64,000 nt of DNA from Favolaschia claudopus. Lineage: Eukaryota > Basidiomycota > Agaricomycetes > Agaricales > Mycenaceae. Location of the stretch: NCBI GenBank assembly GCA_037176885.1, contig JAWWNJ010000005.1:124001-188000 (forward strand), given 5' to 3'. Position 1 is the stretch's first letter. Each line of letters opens with the position of its first letter. The notes beneath the pieces were generated by a model, which saw only the letters and a list, made by a program, of their open reading frames with translations, made no database searches and was not told where the DNA came from. A program made the position numbers and the translations under genes. Positions 1 to 11,766 of this stretch are shown in pieces.

Positions 1-1013
1 GGAAGTGCTTGACGCGTCCCATGTCGTCTTCTTCTATCACCACCTGCTCCACCCTCATCCCTGCGCCAACTCCTGGATATCGAGTTACCTCAAAATCGTT
101 TTAAATGGCACTATTCTGCCTTCTTTCGCAAGCTTCTGCCTTCCCGTCCATGCAAGCTCCGCTCTTGTTTGTCGTTTCGACACGCGTTTTGACGCTTCCT
201 GGATCCTTTCCTCACAAACAAGTCAATTTTGACTGAGGCGTGCGTCAAGCCGATACGGAAAGGCAAATGGAGGATGGGGGGTGAATAAGATTCTGGCAAC
301 GCCTATGCGAAGCCTCAACGGGGGTCTGTATCGCAGCGATCACCCCCGCGAGGCAAGTTCATTCAGTTTCTATCCTCAATTCTGACAAATGATTGTTTCT
401 TCCTATTCAATCAACATCGAGACTGCAACAGTAGAAGTAAAGTAAAGTCTACATGTCAGGCTGTAGCCTAAATGTAAATTGTTTATTTGCGTGGAGCTAG
501 CCAGCCCCTGGTAAGGGTAAAAACGGGGTTTTTGGGGGGGCAGGCGACTGCCGCCGCGTTCGGCTTCAATCCATTTGATCCATTTGATTGTGGGTCTCGG
601 GAACAAAACACAATAAAATTATTCCATTGTTTTTCTAATACAAATTCTATGTATTTCTTAGATTACTTGTATTTCCTTGGAATACTCGACGTAGTCCGTC
701 AGAATGATATTCATTCAAAAAAGAAATAAAAGTAAAAATAAAAATAAAAATAAAAGCAGTATATAATTCGCCTGATGCTTGCGCTACGACCGCGACAAAA
801 AAACACGCTCACCCGAGCTCTAAACTCAAAAGCAACCGCAGCTCCACGCCCGCTCCGCACGCACTCAAAACCGCTGCGCGCTGGCTATTCAATGGCCACA
901 TGCGAGCGCGCACGACACACTGCGTTGTGTGTGCCTGCAGCCCCAGTCCCATTGTTCGGCGCCGGGTAAAACCAGCGACCTCCACCGCCACCCCCCGTCG
1001 TCTCCACCGGCTC

Positions 1014-2410
1014 CTAATCGCGATCGGCCCCTTCTTCCCATAGTCCCCCACTTCGTTCTCCCCCTTCTCCACGCTGACCAACGCCTTCGTCCGGCTCGAC
1101 CCATCCACCATGCCTCCCCCGCCCCCAGCTAGCACGGACCGCGTACCCCCAGAAAAGATACGTCCCATACATGTTCCCGTTGATCCCATTTAACGCATGC
1201 AATGCGCCTACGCACCGGGCGCCGGCGCCCCATGCACTCAGCAGCCCGCCAGTGGGCAATGCCGTATGACCAGATAGATGCAATATCGCATCGTCCATGT
1301 CCTCATCGTCGTCGCTGTACGAACAAAAGGCAGAGAGAATGTGGGAGAAAAAAACTCACCCAAAATACTCACATCACTCGTCAAGGCGGGGAGAATATAA
1401 TGTGAAGGAAGGAGTTTGGGCTCTGACTCATCGCGCTTACGATCATCTACCACATCCTCATGATCCTCCTCCCCTCTCAGTGCCACCCCACGTCCCGCAC
1501 ATTCTGTGGACGTCGTTAGCTGCACGACCAAGAGCGGAGAGTCGAGAGCGTACGCACCCGCGATATTCATCTCACTCATACACCCTGATCCACGTCACCT
1601 CGTCATAGTCGTGCGAGGAGCTAGACGCACACGCTCCCACGACAAGCTCGTCATCATCCGCACCACTCCCCTCCGTCTGTCCCACGTCAATCCGCTGCGT
1701 ATCCCGCGTCGTCATGGCCGAGGCAGTACTCATATTGAGTACTTATTGAGTTCGCCGTTTCTGGGAGTCAGGGTTAGCGAGGGTGCACGTAGAAGACGAA
1801 GGAGGCGGAAAAAGGGAGAAAGAGAGCGAGGATAGATATGGGATGAGGGAGCGAAAATGGACGGCGGGCGGAGGGGAAGTGAGGAAAGGAAGAGGAGAAT
1901 GAGGAGAACGGGGTGGGAAGGTCGAGCCAGGAAGGGGGGGAGGAGAGCAGGGGTGAAATGTGTATTGCAAGTGAATAAAAAGACAAGGAAGCACTCACCC
2001 AAACCCACGCGCATCCCTTAAGATCTTCCCGCCCTTGCCGGCGACGCGGTTGCCAAAGAACCGCCCGGTGGTGGTGGTTGTGTTGGACAAGCGTGCGAGT
2101 CTGCGGGGATGATAGTAGGCGGGAACCCTTGGTATCAGGGCGGTGGATGCTAAGCTTAGCATCAGCGTGACTCTACATTTGGAATAGTTGGAAAAGGAAA
2201 GATATAAGACTGGTATCGAAGGAATGCAAGAAAACTCACCGGAGAGGTGATCCGAAAGATATTTCCACTCCTTTGCGCATTTGAAGAGGCGCCCGGCGTC
2301 CGTGATGCGCAAGAGGCAAGCGTTGGAGAGGCCGCGAGACGGATAGTGCGGGCGAGAATCCACACGTAGATAATGCAGCATGTGCGCTACGGGGTCTAAA
2401 CGTCGATTTT
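1014..2410 (-). CDS. Possible multi-exon gene, product not recognised
   Basis: Several minus-strand pieces look coding but I cannot name a family. One piece (about 2400 down to 1998) reads through a GT..AG intron at about 2190-2240 and ends at a good donor, GTGAGTGC, at about 1997. Further open segments follow near 1730-1580 (starting MSTASAMTTRD) and 1300-1130, the last with a Gly/Ala-rich, membrane-like stretch. The pieces do not join into one confident model and the start is not fixed. The sequence upstream (2500-2870) is strongly pyrimidine-rich on the minus strand, as in many fungal promoters and 5' leaders. It could be a real hypothetical gene or a decayed one. Confidence 0.25.
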
Positions 2411-4130
2411 GAGGCTTGGCCAGTATGCGTCGGGGGAAGGGATGTCAGCGGCTGGCGCGGGGCGAGAAACACGGCTGCGGCGTCGCCGTCGACGCAGCAG
2501 CAGCGTCAGGGAGGGAAATAGCCACGAGAGCAGGGGCAGTGGAGCGAAGTGGTTGACGAGCGCAGAGGATATGCCAAGGTCAGCAGTGCGATCTCGCTAG
2601 TTAGGGAGCGGCGGATCGGCGGCGGTGACGGCAGTAGTGCAGGGCAAGTTCGCAGACGGCGACGAGAATCAACGGCAGATACTTGGGAGGTGTGCTGTGA
2701 CTGTCTGGAGGGGTAAGGTAAGAAGGAAAACAGGGAGGTAAAAGTGAAAAGACCAAGAAGCTTAAGGGAAAGAAGGAGACAAAGGGGAGGCAGTTGAGAA
2801 GAGGAGGAGGAGGAGGAGGAGGGGAGAACACGAAAAGAAAACAAGACGCGAACCTTCAGACCCCGTCTGCCTTGACCTTGTAGCTTCCACTCTCGTCCGT
2901 CCCCTCCTACTCATCATCTCCCTTCACCTTCCCCCACACTTCCTACCAACCTCTCCCTGAGCAGCCGATGAGTGTAGTAATGGTGTGTGCTAGCTAGATT
3001 GGTCCGATGCTGGAGTGGTCGGTACCATAGTCGTCGCCAGTGGGTAGGTGTGGTGAGAATACGGTGAGTTGGCAGGCGTGACGCCGTGACTCACAGGTCC
3101 GGAATCGTCGCCGATTGGCTGTGGAGATTCGGTCCGCAGGCCGATACTGAACGCTTTGTTCCAGATTAGGAAGGAGTGTTGTAGTTGAGCAGCTCGAAGA
3201 AACAGTAGGCACCTGGAAACATTATAAGGCCCACAGTCTAGCGGCTAATAGATATCTCAGGTGTAAACACTGCTGAATTTCAGGATTATGGCCCTTTAGA
3301 CCCTCTTCTTTGGTGTATTGTCGCTCTGAAACGAAGAATCTCAAGTGCACTCGAAGTTCTAGGGGTTTTTTATCGCACAATCCCATCTCTCAATGGTCAT
3401 TGGCTTGAACCTCACATTATAGTGGTATATTTTGAGGCTCCGGATCAAAGATCTGACATGATGCATTTCGTCGAGGATTTCGCGCATTTTGAAACGTAGA
3501 GGGACGCTGGTGGGTGATATACAGAAGAATGTGGTTGGAAATAGACCAATGCGCATTTAATTTGACTGTTTCAATGATTTTGATTTTGGGATGAAGAAAT
3601 CTCTACAGATGAACAATGGTTGCATGGTGGAATTAGGCAGCAAGACTGTTCAAGTTGAGCAGTTTGAAGAATAACTAGACTGTCTACGTTTTGGGGCAAA
3701 AAAGCTGTCAGATATTGTAAGTACTATTCTTAACCTCACAGTGAGTACCTCCGCTTGATTTCTGGGACCTTTGTGGTCTCAAAAACGACGAAGAAAAGTA
3801 GCCATCAATCTCATCTTGTACAGTTCGTCATCGGAAACTGAATATCTCAGCGAAGGTAGTTTCTTCACAATTAAGGCCAAAGTATACTGTTCATGGTAAG
3901 ATTAGACGCCATTCTAACGCATCGGACGCGTAATATACGCGTTCGTCGTCGTTAGACGCGTCGAACTCGGTGTGGGATACGGTGCTCGGACCGCAAGTCC
4001 AGCCAATGAGAGGTGATCCCGTGTTCTCCGAGCTTCACCCGTTTCTGTCCGGTTCACTCAAATTAAAGATAGATGTTCAAAGATTTGCTTCAAATCGTTA
4101 TATACACGCACAATGCTCAAAACTAGCCAA
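2411..4130. other. No gene recognised
   Basis: Only short, overlapping frames without recognisable domains are present. 2600-2870 is purine-rich on the plus strand with GGA runs near 2800-2823. 3240-4130 is AT-richer with no long open frame. Nothing further is supported. Confidence 0.4.
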
Positions 4131-4249
4131 TTAATTGAGGCGCCACAAAGCCTATGGTTATGTGAACGCGACATCACCCGCATTCAAGATACGGTTGTTG
4201 TTGCGCAGACTTTTCTCAGTGATGCTGGTGCGCGGCAGCCGGTGCACAC

Positions 4250-5470
4250 CGAAGTTGCTGACAGCTGAAACTGTGTTCGAGGAACGGCCATGTTCAAGGA
4301 CCCGATGGGGCACGACTTGCGGCGCTGGAAGTCGGGTGTTCCGCTTAGGTTTCCGACATCGGAAACTGGCGCTTGACTCGCTGGCGATCGAGCCAAGCGA
4401 GACGTTCGATAAATACGAAAGAGAGCTGTTGTATGCCTCGGGGTCGAGGTAAGGTGGTCGGTGTGGGGGTAGGATGCGCGTGGAGAGGGCGGGGAGGAGC
4501 GGGTGTTGGCAGCAGGAAATGATTTGTTGTTGACGTGTAGTTGGTTCGGGGCAAGCGGTATCTTGAACGCGGTTCCTTCTCTCGACGGCAGCTGTATTTG
4601 AACCACGAAAAAGTGATGAGGGTGTTTCCAAGGAGAATGTCTAGCGCGTACTCGTGTGGGCGCCCCTCCACGGACAGAATGCTCGCCCGGTGAGGTGGCC
4701 CTGGGTCTAGAATTCGAATAACTGTGGGAGACGAAATCACAGACAGCTCACCTTGTTGTCTGATAGCTGCGCATATGTTAAGGACAGCAAACTCATCTCG
4801 TGTTTGCGGATCTGTCTGAAATCGAGCTCCTACCAGGTCGGGGAATCAGCGGTCTCGATGTCGGACGCGGAGGGCTTGTTTAGGCCGTGAAGATGGTGAG
4901 TTGGCGTTGAAGGAGGCGGGGGGACAAGATATCATAACTGTCGGAGATGCCAATAGCTTACGATCGAGACGAGGTCGCGGGAGGTGAAACAAACCTTGGG
5001 TAGAGAATAGGGAAGTGGTGGGAGGCAGTGCAGAGACGGCGGAGATGGGTGACGAGGTCGTGATCGACGGGAGGGGAGGCGAGGAAGCAGGGGAAGACGT
5101 TAATTTTCAATGTGAGGAAACGCAAGAGTTGGCGACAAGTTAGCTAGCGGTGGATAGTGCATGAGATGCGAAGTCGCAACCATGCACTACCTACAGCTTG
5201 CAAACGAGCTTGCGCACGAGATAGGGCGGCATAGCGCCGTCGTTTTGGGTTAGAAGGGCTGGTAAGAGCGATTGGCGAGGTATATATGAATTTCCATGGC
5301 ATATCGGTTGTGGTGTGGAATGAGGTAGAGACAGAATAGCTGAAGGGATTTGGTTTGCGCCCGTAAGCAGCTAGCAGCGCCAGAGATAAGACCAAGGAGG
5401 CAGCGATTGAGAATGTTGGCGTAGCGTAGTATCTTGACATATCCATCTTATGCCGATGCAGAAAAAACAG
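4250..5470 (-). CDS. Possible multi-exon hypothetical gene
   Basis: Minus-strand segments read like exons split by consensus introns. A segment near 5125-4970 carries a hydrophobic/aromatic run. A second, near 4850-4752, ends NICAAIRQQ before a GTGAGC donor. After a CACAG acceptor near 4726 a third segment contains EGRPHEYALDILLGNTL. An upstream candidate start near 5452 gives a hydrophobic N-terminus (SIAASLVLSLALLAAY). I do not recognise the family, and downstream of about 4600 no single frame is clearly preferred, so the 3' end is undefined. It may be a lineage-specific gene or a pseudogene. Confidence 0.3.
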
Positions 5471-5639
5471 CATAAAAGGAGAGCAGGGAAGAAGGATTTG
5501 AGTTTATAGGAAGATCTTCAAGTTCTTGAATGCCCTGTGGCTTGGTGGAGAGAGATACTAGCCACGGTGATCAAACGGTGATAAGAAGATGAAGAGGAGT
5601 TGCTGAGCTGGCACTGCATGCCGATGCCAAGCAGATACA

Positions 5640-6240
5640 AATAAATATTCAACTCCCACACTTTGGCTGGTACTTATAGCCTGGTATTAAGTACGTGATT
5701 CAACACGTCGAGTACGATACAAGTACCTAAGGAATGCAAAGGAGATACCTATACACTCAATTAATCCATTCCTTGATTATACTTATTCTGTTTATACAGA
5801 ATAAGAATTAGAACAATATAAGTATAGGTTGAGAATATGTAAATACTTAGAGTTAGCTAAGTATTAGCAAAATGTTTTTAATGATGCAGCGAGCAGCCGA
5901 CTGACTGGGAACTGCGTTGTGTGGCAAGGTGATGGAAAGATGGATAGCAAGGCTTATCCCCCATTATATAATTGTATAAAAGAAATTCTGAAAGGAAATT
6001 CTGAATAGGCTGAATAGCCGAGCTGTTGCTGCCAAAATGAGATAGCAGAAGCCGAGGTGCCGGCCCTCATCACCTACATCAAAAGGCAATCAAAAGGGCC
6101 GGCAGGGAGGAGAAAAAAAGCGCTTGGCAGGCCCTGGCTAGCTCCAAGCAAATAAACAATCAGCAAACCTGGCTATGACCAGGGCATTTATTCTTTATAT
6201 TACAACTAGGGCTCGAGACTGGGGGGCGACAGCATTACAA
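5640..6240. repeat. AT-rich segment dense in short perfect palindromes
   Basis: Several perfect inverted repeats lie within 600 bp. One has 10-bp arms at 5782-5791 and 5796-5805 with a 4-nt spacer. One has 9-bp arms at 5842-5850 and 5857-5865 with a 6-nt spacer. One has 10-bp arms at 6058-6067 and 6095-6104. One has 7-bp arms at 6131-6137 and 6179-6185. No protein-coding frame is convincing here. Base composition swings from AT-rich (5640-6000) to GC-rich (6050-6140). A non-autonomous transposable element or an LTR remnant fits, but I see no clear terminal repeats or target-site duplication. Confidence 0.45.
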
Positions 6241-6980
6241 AATCTCTTTCTTTCCCAACCACTTGCCCTGCCCATCTACCACTCAGCCCACCACAGCCCC
6301 GTACCCTTTAGACTCAGACTATGGGGCTAGCTTGCTTTTCGTGTGTGTTACGTAAGCACCCAAGCTCGTTGGCCCTAACACTTGGCTACTTCCGTGGGGG
6401 GCACTATGGGTAGGATAGGTATGGATGGGGAGCATGGCGACTCAGGTGGTCGTGGCATGGTATGGTACTGGTTGCGCAGTGACCAGGGCCTGGAGCGGAA
6501 TCGGAGGGACACTGGAGATGGAGACGTAGTGGATGCGGAGCAGCCCATGAAGTCGGAATGGAGACACCTCGAAGGTGAAGCGCAGCACAACTGCAGAGGT
6601 GTCGGACTTGGAGATGGAATTGGATGCATAGCAGTCTGCGGAGTTGGAATCGAGGCTTCTCGAAGGTGCAGTGCAGGGCAAAATTTTTCCTCTCATTTTT
6701 TCTCCCGCCATTCCCTCCCTTCGCACATGTTCTTTTCCTTGCAGCTCAAGAGTGGGGGGCTCTGTAAGGTATCATATACATATTTTCTTTACTCTTTTAG
6801 CTACAAGTCACATGTACTCAGGTCACATGATTATTATCACTTTTACCTCTACCAAATCACCCAATTCGCCTCCTTAGCTTTCGTTGAGTAACTCCGAAGC
6901 TCTGTGAGAGGCACGGGTGCTGGATAGTCGTATTTTGGCCTTGCCTAGGCTCTACTCGAGGCTCTAGGCGCGAGGCTATA
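6241..6980. other. No gene recognised; one unexplained open frame
   Basis: The longest frame, 6382-6891 on the plus strand (169 codons), is rich in Gly, Asp, Arg and Met at first and turns aromatic at its end. It shows no domain and overlaps equally open frames on the other strand. I regard it as non-coding, possibly part of the repeat-like DNA around it. Confidence 0.4.
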
Positions 6981-7473
6981 TTTCTCTGATTTATACGGTT
7001 ATTTCCACTGATCTTTACAGATCACCCTCTCAGTCTACTCCAGTCTTTCTGAGAATTCGGGAGACTGAGGAGAACTACGTCTGAGAGCACGAGAATTCGT
7101 CTCCTTGTAGTTTTCTGCGAGTTAGACCGTTCAAGCAAGGGTCTTACCACAGTCTAAGGCGTTTCCACTCCCGCCAGGGATACCGTTCGACAGTGACCCT
7201 CGTAAGCGCTCCTGGAGCCTTACACATTGTTTCTCTGATTTATACGACTATTTCCACTGATCTTTACAGATCACCCTCTCAGTCTACTCCAATCTTTCTG
7301 AGAATTCGGGAGATTGAGGAGAACTACGCCTGAGAGCACGAGAATTCGTCTCCTTGTAGTTTTCTGCGAGTTAGACCGTTCAAGCAAGGGTCTTACCACA
7401 ATCTAAGGCGTTTCCACTCCCGCCAGGGATTCCGTTAGACAGTAACCCTCGTAAGCGCTCCTGGAGCCTTACA
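6981..7473. repeat. Two-copy 249-bp tandem duplication
   Basis: Copy 1 spans 6981-7229 and copy 2 spans 7230 to about 7473, in direct orientation with a period of 249 bp and only a handful of differences. Each copy holds nested inverted repeats. CTCTCAG (7027-7033; 7276-7282) pairs with CTGAGAG (7081-7087; 7330-7336). Inside that, AGTCT (7042-7046) pairs with AGACT (7062-7066) in copy 1, and in copy 2 these are AATCT (7291-7295) and AGATT (7311-7315), so pairing is kept. No open frame spans the unit. It is not tRNA, 5S rRNA or a splicing snRNA that I recognise. Confidence 0.9.
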
Positions 7474-8963
7474 ATCATTCCTTTGCTGACCAGAGGTCAT
7501 TGATGTACTTGTTTGCATGTTGCACTCATAAGCTGTGTACTTACTACTTAGTTGTGTTGTGGGTGGCCTGGGATCACTGTTACTACACTACATCTGCCCT
7601 TGAATCTGTTATACCTGAGTTCCTCTCAAGTGACAACACAAACCACAGTAAATAGGGGAAGTCCGAGTTGGTGATTCTATGTTGATTTTGGCTTTGATTC
7701 TGGCATTGATTCTGAGTCAATTCCTGTCAGTGAGTGCCCCGGAATCGATTTCGAGGTCGAGAAATTCTGGAGGAGGAGGAGGAGGATGTATTAAACGTAT
7801 GGTCCCTAAAAGGAATGGGTGGTGCGCCGTACCTGGCATGTTCTCCTGAGGAGGAACAGCAATTCTCGCTCGATTCTCGATTTTGCGATTCTGTATCGAT
7901 TCTGGACCCAGAATCGGTCGAGACTCAACGCAGAATTGACTACTCTGACTCCCCTCAATATTTTGAAGCTTCAAATTACCTTTGCACTTTGACTCTTCTG
8001 CAATGCCTCATGTATGCTCACCATGAATTCTTGGTATTTGTTTTGCCTCAAATTTCAATCAAGTCTCTTGTCAAGGCTGTACCTATGTTCAGTGTCACGC
8101 TACTACTTAGTATGATGGCTCGGTTTTGGGAGATTTTGGAATTTTCCTATTAACTCGTTCATACTGTATACTAGTAGTATATACTTGGATGTAAACAAAC
8201 ACTTTTGTATTTGAGTGATAGCATTCAGGCGATCTAACTTCAGTACTTCTGCTCATTTGCGCCTCTGAGTTCAAAGCTTTCCAGTGTACTTATCAACAAA
8301 CGACAGGCTGGGCGGCCTTGATAATTGATTCGAGAGGTTCTTGACACAGATCGGCGCGAATACTTATATATTGGATCATCACTATGACCTCACTCCTACA
8401 ATGATGTCAGTTCCAAATAAGGCAGCTCGCGAGTTTGCCGAGGTTTGCCGCGAATCGGCTCCTCCCAGGCTCCCACTCTCAAACGCTTTACACCAAAGTT
8501 ATTAGAACTAGTGTCAACGACCAACAGAACAACAAGCTTTGATAGGAATCGACCAATGCGCGCTGCATCAGCCTTGGGCGCTCTTCTGTCGCACTCTGAG
8601 ACATCTCTAAAAACAGTGGTGGGAGACCAAGTTGCTAGCAGTGGAAAAGCTCCGAGTCTGAGCCGAAGAAAAAACGAAGGTCGACTGCGTCAAAATGGGC
8701 TGAAAACCATTGCTCGTCACCGTTAGACCATTTGATATAGCGGTGCAAGCTGGCAAGTTGGACCCAGGTAAGTACGAGCAGCGAATTTGAGTGGAATTGA
8801 ATATCACGAAGCTCGCATAGCCACTCGCTTGGGCGCCTTCGGAGCGGATGGGCGCATCTATCGCTGACAGAAAAGTGCCGTCCTTCAAAACGCAAGGGCT
8901 CCGTTCGGCAGTCGTATCTTGCTTTCTACCTCTTCCCTCACGTTCTTTTCTCTTCCTTTCAAA
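7474..8963. other. No gene recognised; simple-sequence-like GATTC-rich DNA
   Basis: 7670-7960 is rich in GATTC/GAATC words plus a short GGA run. The open frame at 7734-8153 (plus) follows this composition and has no domain. 8160-8440 is AT-rich. Frames at 8445-8726 and 8607-8999 overlap on opposite strands without family features. The last ~200 bp should contain the promoter of the bestrophin-like gene. Confidence 0.4.
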
Positions 8964-11238
8964 ATGACCACTCACCACTCGATTGGACGCCATGCACACA
9001 ATCTCCTGCCTGCAGTGAAACCCGCTGCGTCGGTCAAGATTGTGCCAGAAATTCCTACTTTTACCTTCGTTGCGTGGACCTTTGGACGTGGCTCAGTTGT
9101 GAGTATCGTTATCTGCGGGGGAAACTCACGGAATTTACTCAATCGGCCTAGATATGGAGTATCTGGCCTGCAGTCCTGTTACACACCCTTTTCGCAGTCG
9201 GCGTGGTTTTCTTTTGGGAGTATAAACAGCGCGACATCGATATTCCGAACGTCATGTTGACGGTGCTCGGTTTGTGTCTTCCTCACAAATCCGGGAAGTA
9301 TCGCTTATTCAGTTAAATAGGTGTGGTGATTGGTTTCGTTATTTCGTACCGTGCTATGAGCGGGTAAGTCGTGTCGATTTCTTGCTAGCGCGCTCTCAGT
9401 GCTTCTAGTTATGATCGTTACTGGATGGGTCGGGCGGCCTGGTCCGATGTCATGAAAAATTCTCGAACTATCGGTCGTCTTATCTGGTACCACGTCCCTC
9501 CGCGCCTTACTCCTAAGACTGCGGAGGAGAACACCAGCGGCCAGGTCATTCGCACTCAGCAGGAGCTGAACAAGGTCATGGCCGAGAAACGCATGGCTCT
9601 CGATCTTGTTCTTGCGTGGGTCTTCTTTTGCCAATCTCCTATGTTTCTCTGACTCTCCCAGCTTCGCCGTGGCTGTCAAGCATCATATTCGTGGTGAGCT
9701 AGGCATCTACTACGACGATCTTTACCACCTCGTCCGTCCTCTTCACGATGTATGTGGCCAATGCCAAATTCTCGCAAAACTCGTCTCACTCCACCACAGC
9801 ACACCCACACCGCGAAACAACAACAGCGACACAACGCCGAGTCTGCCGCAGCCGTCTCCCCGCGCCCCACTGCCCGAGTAACCTCTTCCTCGCACCTCCC
9901 CATGGCCACTCCCCCGCCGCCGCCTACTTCCTCCGGCCCACCAAAAGGTCCCGCTCTCATTCCCGCTCACAACGTATACGGCACCTTCGACCCCTCGCGC
10001 ACTGGTTCGCGCACCTCCCTCAAGCACAACCTCCGCCGCGGCTCTTCTCGGGACTCTACAGATTCTCACCACGAGCCCCTCCTCCCCGGCTCCAACCCAA
10101 CTGGGGAAGCGCATTCTGATATTCAACAGGACCTTATTCCGTTTGCGGGCATGTTTTCTTCCATTCGGTTGTGGCTCTTCAGGAGGTTTGGGAAGAAGAG
10201 TAACGAGCCGATTATTGTGAGTTCTCCCTTGTTCTCGTAGTCGGACCTACATAAAATCCGGACCTTTCTTGCAGCCCCAATACAACGGCGGTCCGCCTCC
10301 GCGCAAGTGGGCTGGTCCTATCCACCCCGACCTCAAACTTCTCAAGGTCAAACGCGAGACCGGCGAGAACCTGCCTGAGGAGATCTTGCGCTGCCTGAGC
10401 GAGTGGTGCAGCGTCCTCGAAGACCGCAATACTGTCCCTGGCGGTAATGTCGGCGGGATCATGGGCTGTATTGCTGCGTTTGAGGCGAGCCTGGCTAGTA
10501 TGTATTCCCTGAATTTGCGTTTGGGGGATATGTGCTGATGGACCGTTTAGCCTTGGAGCATATTTTGACTACCCCCTTGCCTTTGTAAGTTGTTCTGTTG
10601 TGTGCTCGAGTCGGGGACTTGACTTAGAAACGGTTTGTAGTGTGTTCTCGGTGCACATCCGGTCCGTGAATTGATATCCCACTGCTAACTCTTCTGAAAC
10701 GACCATTGTTTTGATAATCTTTCAGACAGTAAGCTGTTTCTCAATCTGCCATCTTCGCGTTCTGATCGCCTCGTCAATCAGCACCGTTTGGCTGTATCTC
10801 TTCTTGCTTCCCTTTCAGCTTATAAACCAGTTCGGCTGGCACACCGTCCCCGCCGTATGTCTCCATTTTCGCCACTCGGGTGCTTGCTGGCGCTTAAACC
10901 CATTGTCCAGGTCACCATTGGCGCCTTCATATACCTCGGCTTCGTCGCCGCCGGTGAAGAAATCGAACAGCCATTCGGTTTGTCCCACTCCCTTCATTCC
11001 TCATGCTCTTGGTCAACTCATCCTTTATTTTTGTGCAGGCTATGACGAAAACGATCTCGACATTGATATGTTCTGCCAGGACATTATCAAGCAAGATATC
11101 GAAAGCCTCAAATCATCGCCCTGTCTTAATGCTTACCTCGGCCCCGACGAGCCCGTCCTTGTCCGTCAGCGTTCGATGAACCTCGCAGAAGCGAGTGCCC
11201 ATGATGAATTCGAAGATGTCAGTGACGTGGAGGAGTGA
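8964..11238 (+). CDS. Bestrophin-like (UPF0187) anion channel, membrane protein
   Basis: This encodes a fungal bestrophin/RFP-TM family protein, expected to form a Cl-/anion channel in a cell membrane. Family features are an N-terminal hydrophobic segment (AVLLHTLFAVGVVFFWEY), then VVIGFVISYRAMSGYDRYWMG, a second hydrophobic region (YLFLLPFQLINQFGW), FIYLGFVAAGEEIEQPFGYD, and the DLDIDMF segment typical of the family. The product is 541-542 aa. Inferred exons: 8964-9098, 9152-9269, 9321-9363, 9409-9615, 9662-9749, 9800-10216, 10275-10497, 10551-10584, 10641-10661, (10726-10728), 10782-10854, 10911-10977, 11039-11238. A ~140-residue Ser/Pro/Arg-rich loop encoded by 9800-10216 separates the two halves. 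The 9750-9799 intron is needed to keep frame into this loop. Direction of ion flow and location are inferred from the family. Confidence 0.9.
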
Positions 11239-11766
11239 ATGTAATGGTCATGGACGTCGTCCCTGACTTGGTATTTATATGCCTACTACGGCTCATATAT
11301 ATCGTCTGCTTTTGCTTTAGTTCATCCTGTTGTCTAGCTCTGAAGCTTGGACTGTAACACTCTCCTTGAATATTATCCCGACTTGTTTGCATAGCCACTC
11401 ATATTCTCATGCTCAGCGCTTAGCTTTTACCTTCTTATTCCGTCTATAAACGAGTTGGCTAGGTCTAGTCCAAGGAAGACAACTGTCTTTCGACGCTATG
11501 ATACTCATTACTGTGACACGCCGAGGGACCCTGAATGATTTCATTCAAGCTCGAGCCACCTTCTATGTCCGCTAGCGCGCCAAACAGGGTCGAGCTTCGC
11601 AGGCGGTGTTAAATCTGCCTGATTGCCTCACGGCGAACTCTGACGGTACAACGGTCAACCAACAGCTTCCTTTCTCTCACAAGTCAGATGGACGTCTCCC
11701 ATCCAGTTGCTTGCTGCCTTTTTGGACCCACAGCCCGCTGTGTTGCTGGCTCAGACTTCTCATCCA
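11239..11766. other. Intergenic, tandem-gene spacer
   Basis: This holds the 3' flank of the channel gene and the 5' flank of the phospholipid methyltransferase gene. An in-frame upstream ATG at 11707 would add 20 residues to the methyltransferase. I see no other gene. Confidence 0.5.

Noticed and set aside
2760..2825. GGA-rich run as a structural or coding repeat
   Set aside because: Simple purine tract typical of promoters; no further organisation.
6382..6891. 169-codon open frame on the plus strand
   Set aside because: Biased low-complexity composition, no domain, equally open frames on the other strand and a repeat-rich setting.
7734..8153. 139-codon open frame with an acidic run
   Set aside because: It follows GATTC-rich simple sequence; no family features and no exon context.
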